NCBI GenBank assembly: GCA_963575745.1
Contig: CAUYUJ010003403.1
Span: forward strand, 25,001 to 52,500
Length of the DNA: 27,500 bases
From: Prorocentrum cordatum
Taxonomy: Eukaryota; Sar; Dinophyceae; Prorocentrales; Prorocentraceae
Reading direction: 5' to 3'
Position numbers and translations under genes: made by a program. The notes under the pieces were generated by a model that was given only the letters and a program-made list of their open reading frames with translations, made no database searches and had not been told where the DNA came from. Shown here in pieces: positions 8,753 through 18,620 of the stretch. Within the stretch, counting starts at the first letter, position 1. The number at the start of each line of letters is the position of its first letter.

Positions 8753-9250
8753 TCTATACCTCTGGAGGCCTCCAGAGGCCTCGTTTTAGTACATTCACGG
8801 GAGGCTTGCTAAGCTCATGAGGTTTGTTGGCGTACATGTTATTTCGTTGATGTTGATGCTGTGGCTGCCTGAATGCTTTCCCTGAGTACCTTCGCCCACG
8901 CCGACAGGAAGGCGAGGTACCTGCTGAGGACCCTGAGAACACATACCGTCCGCTACGTCAGCAGCGAGCAGGCTGTGAAAACCAGCACTCCTGGCGCTTG
9001 ACGAAGCCGGAGCAGCCAAACGGCGGCACCACAGGGCAAGTGGTGGCGTCGCACTGGCCAGGGGGTGCCCACAGCGAATTGCCAGCAGGAGTCCGGGAGG
9101 CTCCTGAGGATGTGGACATGCGTGAGAACGACGTGAGCCGAATGCCGCCTGGGCGAGAGCTCACCACTCATCAAACCACCCCAACCCAACCCGAAGGTCA
9201 AATGTACTCTCGATTTCCATTGTGGGGGGGTCGGGGAGCATCGAAAAACA
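8753..9250. other. Unique stretch with a perfect 20-bp palindrome
   Basis: CCTCTGGAGGCCTCCAGAGG at 8759-8778 is a perfect palindrome. Further on, a + strand frame (about 8904-9002) reads DRKARYLLRTLRTHTVRYVS before a stop, and another runs 8998-9345. I do not recognise either. They could be remnants of a coding sequence. Confidence 0.35.
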
Positions 9251-9296
9251 ATTTTGGAACCCGTACCCCTCCCATTTTGGAACCCGTACCCCTCCC
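9251..9296 (+). repeat. Perfect 23-bp tandem duplication
   Basis: The unit, with core TTTTGGAACCCGTACCCC, occurs at 9251-9273 and 9274-9296 with no differences, which suggests a recent duplication. Confidence 0.95.
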
Positions 9297-9379
9297 AACT
9301 CGAAACTTGGATCTCCGGGTTAGGCTGGGGTGGTCTGGTAGGTAGTAAAGAGCGGCAACATCGGCCATGCGAGGACGTC

Positions 9380-10860
9380 GGCCGCATGCGTCCCCCCGCC
9401 CATTCCGGCAAACCACTCACGAGGATCGTGGCCCCATAGGGAGCTCCGCCGAAGGCCCCAGCGGCAGCGCCCGCATGCTGCCCCCGCCCATTTCGGCACA
9501 CCCCTCACACGTTTCGTGGCCCCATAGGGAGCTCCACCGAAGGCCCCAGCGGCAGGGTCCGCATGCGTCCCCCCTGCCCATTTCGGCGCACCCGTCACGA
9601 GGATCGTGGCCCCATGGGAAGCTCCACCGAAGGCCCCAGCGGCAGCGCCTGCATGCGGTTCCACCCCCATTTCGGCACACCCATCACACGTTTCGTGGCC
9701 CCAAAGGGAGCTCCACCGAAGGCCCCAACGGCAGCGCCCGCATGCGGTTCCACCCGCATTTCGGTACACGGCTCACACGTTTCGTAGCCCCATAGGGAGC
9801 TCCACCGAAGGCCCCAGCGGCAGCGCCCGCATGCTGCCCCCGTCCATTTCGGCACACCCCTCACACGTTTCGTGGCCCCATAGGAAGCTCCACCGAAGGC
9901 CCCAGCGGCAGGGTCCGCATGCGTCCCCCCCGCCCATTTCGGCGCACCCGTCACGAGGATCGTGGCCCCATAGGGAGCTCCATCGAAGGCCCCAGCGGAA
10001 GGGTCCGCATGCGTCCCCCCGCCCATTTCGGCACACCCCTCACGAGGACTGGCCCCACAGGGAGCTCCACCGAAGGCCCCAGCGGCAGGGTCCGCGTACA
10101 TCCCCCGCCCATTTCGGCGCACCCCTCAGGAGGATCGTGGCCCCATAGGGAGCGTGTCCTCTCCACGCAAGTCCGGCTGTAGACATGCTTCCCCCGCGTC
10201 CTTTTTCGGCAGCACCCTTCCCGCCCCCACCTAGGATCGTGTCCCCATAAGGAGCTCCACCGAAGGCCCCCAGCGGCAGGGTCCGCATGCGTCCCCCCGC
10301 CCATCTCGGCCAACACCCTTACACTAGGACTGGCCCCAGGAGCTCCAAACCGAAGGCCCCAGCGGCGGGTCCGCGCTACATCCCCCGCCCATTTCGGCGC
10401 ACCCCTCACGAGGATCGTGGCACCATAGGGAGCTCCACCGAAGGCCCCAGCGGAAGGGTCCGCATGCGTCCCCCCGCCCATTTCGGCACACCCTTCACGA
10501 GGATCGTGGCCCCATAGGGAGCTCCACCGAAGGCCCCAGCGGCAGGGTCCGCATGCGTCCCCCGCCCATTTTGGCACATACCTCTCGAGGATCGTGGCTC
10601 CATAGGGAGCTCCACTAAAAGGCCCCCGCGGCAGGGTCCGCATGCGTCCCCCTGCTCATTTCGGCACACCCCTCACGAGGATCGTTGCTCCATAGGGAGC
10701 TCCACCGAAGGCCCCCGCGGCAGGGTCCGCATACGTCCCCCCGCCCATCTCGGCACACCCCTCACGAGCGTCGTGGCCCCGTAGGGAGCTCCACCGAGAG
10801 CGGTAGCCACAACGCGGCACTCACAAGTGCATGTGGTTGGGTCCTTCGCCTGGATAATTT
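9380..10860 (+). mobile_element. Minisatellite array A4 with 3' terminal motif
   Basis: About sixteen units of roughly 82-100 bp. Many share CACGAGGATCGTGGCCCC in place of the CACACGTTTCG of array A1, and GGCAGGGTCCGCATGCGTCC. Units near 10150-10350 are degraded by small insertions. The 3' motif at 10828-10860 (GTTGGGTCCTTCGCC, GGATAATTT) is well conserved. No 5' motif is found. Confidence 0.75.
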
Positions 10861-10927
10861 CTTGCCTTCGGGAAAGACTTAGAAAACTTCTCAGAAGGCC
10901 GGGGGACTTCCGACCCTTCCGAGAAGG

Positions 10928-11043
10928 CCTCCTCTTCCTCCTCCTCCTTCTCCTCCTCTTCCTCCTCCTCCTCCTCCTCCTCCTCCTCCTCCTCCTCCCC
11001 CTCCTCCCCCTCCTTCTCCTTCTCCTCCTCCTCCTCCTTCTTT
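10928..11043 (-). repeat. TCC tract 1
   Basis: Pyrimidine-rich tract of TCC triplets with TTC and CCC interruptions. Confidence 0.95.
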
Positions 11044-11203
11044 TTAGTTCCCCCCCTTGCTCGCCGCTGAGACAGGACCGCCTCGCTGCTGCGGGCACGC
11101 GGGGCCTCGGCCAGCCGCGGAGGCGCCCGTCCGGTGGATCTCGTACACCGTGGTCGCCAGCCGGGGGCGGCGCACAGGTGAGAGGCAACGATGGGGGGGG
11201 ACT

Positions 11204-11354
11204 GCTCCTCCTCCTCCTCCTCCTCCTCCTCCTCCTCCTCCTCCTCCTCCTCCTCCTCCTCCTCCTCCCCATCCTGCTCCTGCTCCTGCTCCTCCTCCTC
11301 CTCTTCCTCCTCCTCCTCCTCCTTCTCCTCCTCCTCCTCCTCCTTCTCCTCCTT
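11204..11354 (-). repeat. TCC tract 2
   Basis: Long TCC run with TGC and TTC variants, ending just before the small inverted-repeat element. The 160-bp spacer (11044-11203) between tracts 1 and 2 is GC-rich, with no supported gene. Confidence 0.95.
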
Positions 11355-11544
11355 GGCATAGGGGGGGATGCATCAACCTGGAATCGACATTATATCGTCG
11401 ATAGATCGGCGAGGTGTCCCCGATAGTAAAGCCGCATCTTCCTGGGCGGGTTGGGGCTATCGGGCTCCCATCGGCGATCAGTGGGCGATTGGGGGCCGAT
11501 GCATCCCTCCCTATCCCTGTCCCCCCCCCCTATCGTTGCCCCCC
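11355..11544 (+). mobile_element. Small inverted-repeat (MITE-like) element, copy A
   Basis: The core begins GGGGGGGATGCATCAACCTGG (11361) and ends CCGATGCATCCCTCCC (about 11497-11512), followed by CCCTATCGTTGCCCCCC. It aligns with the reverse complement of copies B and C, including the CTGGGCGGGTTGGGGCTATCG block. The outer left end is ggcatag and not the taacgatag of copy C. Confidence 0.65.
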
Positions 11545-11718
11545 AACATGAGACCAAGCCGTTGCACCTCAGAATGCCAAATGGTACAACATGACTGCGG
11601 CTGCGGCTCGGGCCTTGGGTCAAAATGGCCACGGAGGGGAGGAGGGGAGGGAGGAGGGAGGAAGAGAGGGGATGGCGATTCGAATGGGTTTAGGATTTTC
11701 AGGGGGCTCTAGTCGGTG
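11545..11718. other. Short spacer
   Basis: Mixed sequence followed by a GGGAGGA-rich patch (11630-11675). Nothing identifiable. Confidence 0.4.
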
Positions 11719-11933
11719 CCCTCTTCCTCCTCCTCCTTCTCCTCCTCCTCCTCCTCCTGCCTCGTCCTCCTCCTCCTCCCCCCCTCCCCCTCCCCCCTCT
11801 CCCTCCCCCTCCTCCTCCTCCTCCTCCTCCTCCTCCTCCTTCCTCCTCCTCCTCCTCCTCTCCTCCTCCCACTCCTCCTCCTCCTCCCCCTCCTCCTCCT
11901 TCTCCTCCTACTTCTCCACCTCTTCCTTGTCCG
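11719..11933 (-). repeat. TCC tract 3
   Basis: TCC-rich tract that pairs in sense with the GGA tract at 12088-12533 across a 155-bp spacer (11934-12087). The spacer is GC-rich, with open frames but no recognisable product. Confidence 0.95.
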
Positions 11934-12087
11934 CGTCCTGCTCCCTCCTTCTGCTAGGCGCCTTCGTGTGGCCCAGGGCTCTGGGGGCCCCTGCGCCCTC
12001 CAAGGGCAGGTGCCCCCTCCCCGAAAGCAACGCTGGCGCACCGAGACCGCGGCCCCCTGGGCGACGCCAGTGCCTCTGGGGCCCTGG

Positions 12088-12533
12088 GGAGGAGGAGGAG
12101 GAGGAGGAGGAGGAGGATGCGGATGAGAGGAGGAGGAGGGGGAGGTAGATGAGGAGAGCGCAGGAGGAGGAGGAGGAGGAGGATGCGGAGGAGGAGGAGA
12201 AAGGAGGAGGGAGGAGAGAGGAGGAGGAGAAGGAGGAGGAGAGGAGGAGGAGAGGAGGGGAGGCGGAGGAGGGGAGAGGGGAGAGGATGAGGGGGGAGGG
12301 GAGAGGAGGAGAGGAGGAGGAGGAGGGGCGGAGGAGGAGGAGGAGGAGGAGGAGGAGGGGGAGAGAGAGAAGGAGGAGGAGGAGGAGGAGGAGGAGGAGG
12401 AGGAGGAGGAGGAGGAGGAGGAGGAGGAGAAGAGAGAGAGAAGGAGGAGGAGGAGGAGGAGGAGGAGGAGGAGGAGGAGGAGGAGGAGGAGGAGGAGGAG
12501 GAGGAGGAGGAGGAGGAGGAGGAGGAGGAGGAG
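12088..12533 (+). repeat. Very long GGA tract
   Basis: About 445 bases of GGA with GAGA and GGCGGA interruptions; the last 100 bases are nearly pure. It is complementary to TCC tract 3, so together they form a large imperfect inverted repeat. Confidence 0.95.
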
Positions 12534-12584
12534 GCCTCTCGGGCCCCTTCCTGCTCCATGCGGCCGCCTCCCTCCCGGCTCCTG

Positions 12585-12735
12585 GACGCGGTACCCAGAC
12601 CCCCTCGAGTAGTGGAAAAACCAGAACGGACAGATTTTCTTAATTTTTGGCCTCCTGGGGCCCTCACCGGGCCTCGGGAGCGTCAAACAACGACCCAGGA
12701 TGCAAAGCCGGTCATGGGGAAAGGGTCGGGACCTC
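12585..12735 (+). repeat. Dispersed repeat R7, forward copy
   Basis: Aligns with the reverse complement of 22035-22195. Shared blocks include CCCAGACCCCC, TGGAAAAA, TAATTTTTGGCCTC, ACCGGGCCT, GACCCAGGATGCAAAGCCGG and GGGGAAAGGGTCG. It stops next to the 3' end of the reverse composite element. Confidence 0.65.
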
Positions 12736-12814
12736 TGGGGGCCGACGTAATGAAATTAGCTTGGCGAAGGATCCAACCATGTGTAGATGTGAGTGTGGCA
12801 ATTCTGGGTATCGT

Positions 12815-13575
12815 ATTCGGTGGAGCTCCCTATGGGGCCACGAAGCGCTGCACTGGGTGGGGGAGACGCATGCGAAGTTTGCCACTGGGGCCTTCGGTGG
12901 AGCTCCCTATGGGCCACGAAACGTGTGAGGGGTGTGCCGCCATGGGGGTGAAACCGCATGCGAACGCAGCCACTGGGGCCTTCGGTGAAGCTCCCTATGG
13001 GGCCACGAAACGTGTGAGGGGAGTGCCGACATGGGGGTGGAACCGCATGCGAACGCTGCCACTGGTGCCTTCGGTGGAGCTCCCTGGGGGGCCACGAAGC
13101 GCGTGTCAGGGGTGTGCCGAAATGGGGGTGGAACCGCATGTGGGCGCAGCCACTGTGGCCTTCGGTGGAGCTCCCTATGGGGTCACGAAACGTGTGAGGG
13201 GTGTGCCGAAATTGGGGGGGGGTGGAACCGCATGCGGGCGCTGCCGCTGGGGCCTTCGGTGGAGCTTCCTATGGGGCCACGAAGCGTGTGAGGGGAGTAC
13301 CGAAATGGGTGTGGAACCGCATTCGTGCGCTGCCGCTGGGGCCTTTGGTGGAGCTCCCTATGGGGCCACGAAGCGTGTGAGGGGTGTACCGAAATGGGGG
13401 TGGAACCGCATGCGGGCGCTGCCACTGGTGCCTTCGGTGGAGCTCCTCATGGGGCCACGAAACGTGTGAGGGGAGTGCCGAAATGGGGATGGAACCGCAT
13501 GCGGGCGCTGCCACTGGTGCCTTCGGTGGAGCTCCCTATGGGGCCACGAAACGTGTGACGGGTGTGCCGAAATTG
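12815..13575 (-). repeat. Minisatellite array A5
   Basis: About nine units of 75-97 bp with GGTGGAGCTCCC, GGGGCCACGAAACGTGTGAGG and GAACCGCATGCG on the + strand. Units match the A1 family read in reverse, with a CGCATGCGGTTCCACCCCCA variant also present in a few units of arrays A1 and A4. Confidence 0.9.
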
Positions 13576-13601
13576 GTGTCGATGATGGTGACGGTAGCGG
13601 C

Positions 13602-13692
<91 letters not shown>

Positions 13693-13724
13693 TATGATGA
13701 TGATGATGATGATGATGATGATGT

Positions 13725-13807
<83 letters not shown>

Positions 13808-14102
13808 GGTGGTGGTGGTGGTGATGGTGATGGTGATGTGATGGTGATGGTGATGGTGATGGTGATGATGATGGTGATGGTGAATTGTATGGTGATGGTG
13901 CGTGTGATGGTGAATGGGTGAATGTGGTGATGATGATGATGGTGATGAATGAGATGATGGTGGTGATGGTATGGTGATGGTGATGGTGAATGGTGATGTG
14001 AATGGTGATGGTGATGGTTATGGTGATGGTGATGTTTGTTGGTGGTGGTGTGGTGTGGTTGATGACGCACGACTACGACACGACGACGACGACGACGACG
14101 AC

Positions 14103-14178
<76 letters not shown>

Positions 14179-14188
14179 GTGATGATGA
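13602..14188 (+). repeat. GAT microsatellite expansion, about 590 bp
   Basis: Pure GAT runs at 13602-13796 (interrupted by TGTATGAT), a degenerate GGT/GATGGT/GTGAT section at 13797-14060, CGA repeats at about 14068-14103, and pure GAT again to 14188. It occupies the slot that holds only 80 bp of ATC in copy A1. Confidence 0.95.
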
Positions 14189-14220
14189 GAGGAGGAGGGA
14201 GGGGGCAGCGGGAGGAGTGA

Positions 14221-14260
14221 ACGCGGGGCGCTGTCTCTTCAGAACGAGGACCCAACACCG
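14221..14260 (-). repeat. Conserved 5' terminal motif (A5)
   Basis: The reverse complement contains GGTGTTGGGTCCTCGTTCTG and GAGACAGCGCCCCGCG, matching 1545-1585 closely. Confidence 0.75.
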
Positions 14261-14683
14261 CAGGATGGTTGGGACAAATCATTGCGTCGGGGGTCTGGGT
14301 ATGGTCCAGCAGCCTCCTCTGCGGCTTCACCGCGGTCGCGCCGCCGAGCGCTGCCTGCCCGACGCGGTCGGGCCGCGGGGGTTCGGGCGCTCGCTGCGCC
14401 GAGCTGCGCTCGATCGATGCTCCTCGGTGCTCCCCGCTTTGCGGCCGCCCCCCCCCTCGTCCAGAGGGCCTCCCGCTCCTTCCCGCCCCTGGCGGCCGCC
14501 TCCCGCCCGGCCCCCTTGGGGACTGGCGCGATTCGCGCGCCTCGCAGCCCGAGCCCGCAGCCGCTTCGCGGCGTCTCTGGAGCCGCTGGCGAAAGAGCAG
14601 GCCGGGCCTCGGTCGCAGGCCGTGGGGCGCATCCCCGGGCGCATGCGCAGCTGGCACAGCCGTGCCGTTGCTCGCCTCGGTAA

Positions 14684-14833
14684 GCTTTGGACGCGGATCC
14701 GCGTTCAGGGCTGCCGCGGCAGCCACCCGAGCAAGGCCAGGCGAGCCCTCGGCCCTTCGGTGAGTTCGTCCACGACGCCGCCAAGCTTGGTTCGCTGATC
14801 GTGGAGGCCACCGCCGAAGAGTCCGAGTCCTAG
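14684..14833 (+). other. Possible coding exon fragment
   Basis: This lies in the GC-rich, repeat-free island at 14261-14890. The frame is open from after TAA at 14681-14683 to TAG at 14831-14833 and ends PFGEFVHDAAKLGSLIVEAT plus an acidic tail. The composition looks protein-like and codons mostly end in G or C. There is no ATG, and I recognise no family. The rest of the island has overlapping open frames on both strands, as expected from high GC. It could be a C-terminal exon or chance. Confidence 0.2.
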
Positions 14834-14896
14834 GCTCCTCGGCCTGCGTGGCTTGTGCTGGCACTCCGCGGGGGAGGAGCTGCCCGAGCCTTCCTC

Positions 14897-15140
14897 CTTT
14901 TCTCGACCTTCTTGTGGTGTTGAGTCCTCGTTTTGAAGGGACAGCGCCCTGCATTTCCTTCCTTTCTCCACCCCCTCCCTATATACTCCCTCCTCCCTCT
15001 TCCCTCCTCCCATACCTGCCCTTTTCTCGACCTTCTTGTGGTGTTGAGTCCTCGTTTTGAAGGGACAGCGCCCTGCATTTCCTTCCTTCCTCCACCCCCT
15101 CCCCCCTCCCCCCTCCCTCCTCCCTCCTCCCTCCTCCCTC
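14897..15140 (+). repeat. 123-bp tandem duplication carrying two 5' motifs
   Basis: CCTTTTCTCGACCTTCTTG with the 5' motif GTGGTGTTGAGTCCTCG and GACAGCGCCCTGCATTTCC occurs at about 14897 and again 123 bp later at about 15020. Each copy is followed by CT-rich DNA. The two are almost identical, so the duplication is recent. Confidence 0.85.
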
Positions 15141-16419
15141 CTCCCGTACCTGCCTCTGCCCTCCGCGTGCCAAGTCGGCAAACCCCTCACACGTTGCGTG
15201 GCCCCGTATGGGGCTCCACCGAAGGCCCCAGCGGCAGCGTCCGCACGGCGCATCCGCGCCCAATTCGGCGGGACCCCTCACACGTTTCGTGGCCCCGCGG
15301 GGAGCTCCGCCGAAGGCGCATAGCATAGCATGCCCGTGTCGAAGTCGGCAAGCCACTCACGCGTTTTGTGGCCCCATAGGCAGCTCCACCGGAGGCCCCT
15401 GCGGCAGCGTCCGCATGGCGTTCCCACACCCAACTCGGCGCACCCCTCACACGTGTCGTGGCCCAATTGGGAGCTCCGCTGAAGGCCCCAGCGGCAGCGT
15501 ACGCATGGCGTACCCGCACCCATTTCGGCACACTCTTCACACGGTGCGTGGCCTCATCGGGAGCTCCACCGCAGACCCCAGCGGCAGCGTCCGCATGGCG
15601 TACCCACACCCAAATCTGCATACCTCTTACACGTTTCGTGGTGGGAGTTCCTCCGGAGGCCTCAGCGGCAGCGTCGGATTGGCGTACCTGCACCCAAGTC
15701 GGCACACCCGTCACACGTCTCGTGGCCCCACGGGGAGCTCCACCGAAGGCCACAGCGGCAGTGCCCGCATGGCATACCAGTACCCGATCCGTCGCACTCC
15801 TCACACCACCGCAGACGCGGCAGCGTCCACATGGGGTACCCACACCCATTTTGGCAGGACCCCTCACACGATTCGTGGCCCCACAGGGAGCTCCGCCGAC
15901 GACTCCCAGCGGCAGTGTCCGCATGGCGTACCACCCACACCCACTTCGGCACACCCCTCACACGCTTCGTGGCCCCTTCCAGGGCTCCACCGAATGCCCC
16001 AGCGGCAGCGCCCGCATGGCGTTCCCGCACCCAAATCGGCACACCTCTCACGTGTCGTGGCCCCATAAAGGAGCTCCACCGCAGGCCGCAGCGGCATGCG
16101 TCCGCATGCGGACGCTGCCGAAATGGGTGTGGGTGCACCATGCATGGTGTACCCACACACATTTCGGCACACCTCTCACGTTTCGTGGCGGGAGTTCCGC
16201 CGAAGGCCCCAGCGGCAGCGCCCGCATGGCGTACCCGCACCCAATTCGGCACACCACTCACGCGTATCGTGGCCCAACAGGGAGCTCCACCGAAGGCCCC
16301 GACGGCACACGTGCCTTGGCCCCGTAGGGAGCTCCACCGACGGCCCCTGCGGCGGAAGGCCCTCACCTGCCCGGGATATTCGCAGCTGCATATGGTCGGG
16401 TCATTCGGCAGGATAATTG
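14914..16419 (+). mobile_element. Composite minisatellite element, copy A6
   Basis: It starts with a doubled 5' motif (14914-14953 and 15037-15076), then CT-rich repeats (to about 15150), about thirteen diverged units (15165-16350) and a diverged 3' motif (16387-16419: TGCATATGG, GGATAATTG). The ATC microsatellite is missing. Units include a few that carry only part of the sequence (15645, 15800). No gene is supported. Confidence 0.6.
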
Positions 16420-16564
16420 TTCTGTCGGGCCGTTGCCCGAGTCCGCTAGGGTCGCCAGCATCTTTCTGGAGGTTCCAGGGCGCTATCGGGGCTTCTCATC
16501 CTCCACCTCCTCTGCCTCCCTCTCCCTCCCCCTCCACTTCCAAGCAACATTGATGTTCACTAAG

Positions 16565-16950
16565 CTTTGGGATGGATTTTGGACTCCTCGGGAGCGTCCT
16601 TGGGAGGCTCCGTGGCCACTTGGAGCCGTCTTGGGGCGGTCTTGGGGCCTCTTTGAAGGCACGACTGAGGCTACCTGGAGCCATTTTTAGCTGTATTGTT
16701 CCATCTGTGAAGCCATCTTGGGCTGACTGAACCCATCTCGGGCCATCTTCCGACGCTCCAACGCGTCGCGACCCCCCCTCCAGACCCAGGGGGGTGGGAT
16801 AGGGGGAGGGGTCAAGACCCCCTCCCCGCCCGCAAGCCGTCTCGCTCACTCCCACCCGCCCTCCCAACACATACGTAGCACCCGAGTCTGGCCCGAGCCT
16901 CAGCATATTCAGCAGTCGTCTTTGGATGGGCAGCTACTGGGGGCCAATCC
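16565..16950 (+). repeat. CTTGGGG-type dispersed element, copy E4 (short)
   Basis: A reduced array (16580-16740) is followed by the same right end as E1: GACGCTCCAACG, a G-rich block, CTCACTCCCACCCGCCCTCC, CAACACATACGTAGCACCCGAG and GTCGTCTTTGGATGGGCAGC. It runs into the GCC tract. Confidence 0.7.
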
Positions 16951-17124
16951 GCCGCTGTCGCCTCCGCCGCCGCCGCCGCCGCCGCCGCTGCCCGCCGCCG
17001 CCGCCTGCCGCCGCCGCCGCCGCCGCCGCCGCCGCCCGCCGCCGCCGCCGCCGCCGCCGCCGCGCCCGCCGCCGCCGCCCCCCGCTGCAAACCGCCGCCG
17101 CCGCGCAGCTGCTGCCACCCGCCA

Positions 17125-17172
<48 letters not shown>

Positions 17173-17261
17173 CCGCCCCCCCCCCCGCCGCCGCCGCCGC
17201 CGCAGCCGCCGCAGCCGCCGCCACCGCCGCCGCAGCCGCCGCAGCCGCCGCCGCCGCCGCC
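16950..17261 (+). repeat. GCC tract of about 310 bp
   Basis: CCG/GCC triplets with occasional TGC, GCA and CCC interruptions. Open frames here are poly-Pro, poly-Ala and poly-Arg from composition only. Confidence 0.95.
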
Positions 17262-17422
17262 AAGTGTACTCTGTATTGTTTTGTTGTCAGGGATGTTGGG
17301 GGGGGCCGCATCGGGTTGGCTGCGCATGTTCCGAATTTGGAGGCAGAGTGGGGGGGTGTCGTCATGGACCTGGGTTGGCCCCCAGTCGCCTGGGGGAGGG
17401 GGTGTTTATTAATAGGGAACAG
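17262..17422 (+). repeat. Dispersed repeats R5 end and R6
   Basis: AAGTGTACTCTGTATTG (end of R5), then a R6 copy with GCATCGGGTTGGCTGCG, CCGAATTTGGAGGCAGAG, TGTCGTCATGGACC and GGGGGAGGGGG, ending TTATTAATAGGGA. It aligns with 3944-4095. Confidence 0.65.
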
Positions 17423-17522
17423 TGATCAAGCTCGACATGAAAAGCGCAGGCCGCTTCGTTCGCTCCCGCCTGCCCACCCGCCACATTGGCAACATGCAAG
17501 TCTGGGGTTCCGATGCCTAGTA

Positions 17523-17813
17523 ATGGTCCACGAGGTGGGATCCCCCTTCGAGCGGATTGCCGAGCATTCTTCGGAGAGGGTAGCTTCCTCCGCGGGCTGG
17601 GACGCCGCCGAGTCGGATATTCCGGAGGGCGATGCGTCTGGTATCGGCGAGTGCCGCTCAGATGATGGCCTTGCGACCACGGAGCGGTGGCATCACGGAG
17701 ACATGGCCTATGGGACCCAGCTTGGTCTGCGCAACCGGGCTGTGAAGTGCTTGTGTAGACGGCCTCGTGAGGAAGAACCACCCATCTATCCCAATCATTT
17801 TTGGGAAACGTAG
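17523..17813 (+). CDS. Hypothetical reading frame, 96 codons
   Basis: An ATG at 17523 (MVHEVGSPFERIAEHSSER) opens a frame to TAG at 17811-17813 through non-repetitive DNA of mixed GC. The product is charged, rich in Glu, Asp and Arg, with no membrane segment or signal. The frame also extends upstream into the GCC tract, so its true start is unknown. I recognise no family. A long antisense frame overlaps it, so coding is uncertain. The rest of 17430-18140 shows no other supported feature. Confidence 0.2.
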   Translation: MVHEVGSPFERIAEHSSERVASSAGWDAAESDIPEGDASGIGECRSDDGLATTERWHHGDMAYGTQLGLRNRAVKCLCRRPREEEPPIYPNHFWET

Positions 17814-18139
17814 AAAAGAGATACAGACTGGACGGGCGGACGGCTGATAAATGAGAATGGGGTTGGGAAGCGGATGCTCGATCGAAACTGAGTGCCCAGC
17901 GGGGTCCATGCGATAACGCGCCCAAGTCTGGAACCACAACCGGCACAGACGAGTCATGGAAATAACAAGGCCGTCAGGACGGAGGCCGCGCGGGATGGGG
18001 GGCAGAGCCTCCGCGGCGCTGTCCGCTCTGCGCTGGTCCATTCCTGCTCCGATGCCTCTTCTTTCCCATGGTACGTCTCGGTCGGGGGAGGCGTCTGTAA
18101 TGGTTGTGAGATGATCGGCGGGTGCTCGCTTTGGGGCAC

Positions 18140-18620
18140 TGGTCTGTATGCTAGCATCCCCGCCGTTCCTGCCAAAAGCCAGAGGCAATTATGCGGGTAC
18201 TTCCTCCGCCCCTGTCAAAAACCAATGCGAAGTGATCGCGGGGTGCCCGCGAATGATTCAGATTGCGCCTCGAAGTGTATTTTGCACGGTTCTGCAAGTG
18301 ATGATGGATCTGCTTGCAGCAGGCAGTATGCCAGCACCCTCGCCGTCGATTTCAAAAACCGCTGAAAGGTAATTGGGAGGGGATCGCACGTGTTCCAGAT
18401 TTTGCTGCGAAGTGTCTTTTGTACTGTTTTTTTGATGGGATGGCGGGATGGTGTCGTCAAGGTTCCAGGTTTGCCCCCAGTTGTGTGGGGGAGGGGGGTA
18501 TATTCATGGAGGGGTGTGTGTTGACAAGGACCAACCCTTCCCCCAAGATAACAATGGAGGGGGGTGTATTCATGCAGGGGAGGGGGGGGTATATTGATCA
18601 ACCCTTCCCGCCAGGGGGAA
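18140..18620 (+). repeat. R5 copies, R6 fragment and short direct repeats
   Basis: R5 copies lie at 18203-18300 (CCCTGTCAAAAACCAATGCG, GTGATCGCGGGGTG, GATTCAGATT, AAGTGTATTTTG) and 18331-18432. An R6 fragment (18430-18505) follows. After it, GTATATTCATGG/GTGTATTCATGC and GACCAACCCTTCCC/GATCAACCCTTCCC repeat at 18490-18610. Confidence 0.6.

Larger units (their letters stand above)
12753..14260 (-). mobile_element. Composite minisatellite element, copy A5 (reverse orientation)
   Basis: Read on the - strand, the order is 5' motif (14260-14221), CT-rich stretch, ATC/GAT microsatellite (14188-13602), about nine minisatellite units (13575-12815), a short tail, and the 3' motif (12785-12753). This is the same order as copy A1 in the opposite direction, the strongest sign that the parts form one unit. 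No protein-coding gene is visible. Confidence 0.65.

Noticed and set aside
8904-9002. Retrotransposon RNase H or integrase remnant (DRKARYLLRTLRTHTVRYVS)
   Set aside because: The short charged stretch is loosely reminiscent, but no catalytic residues or continuous domain could be identified.
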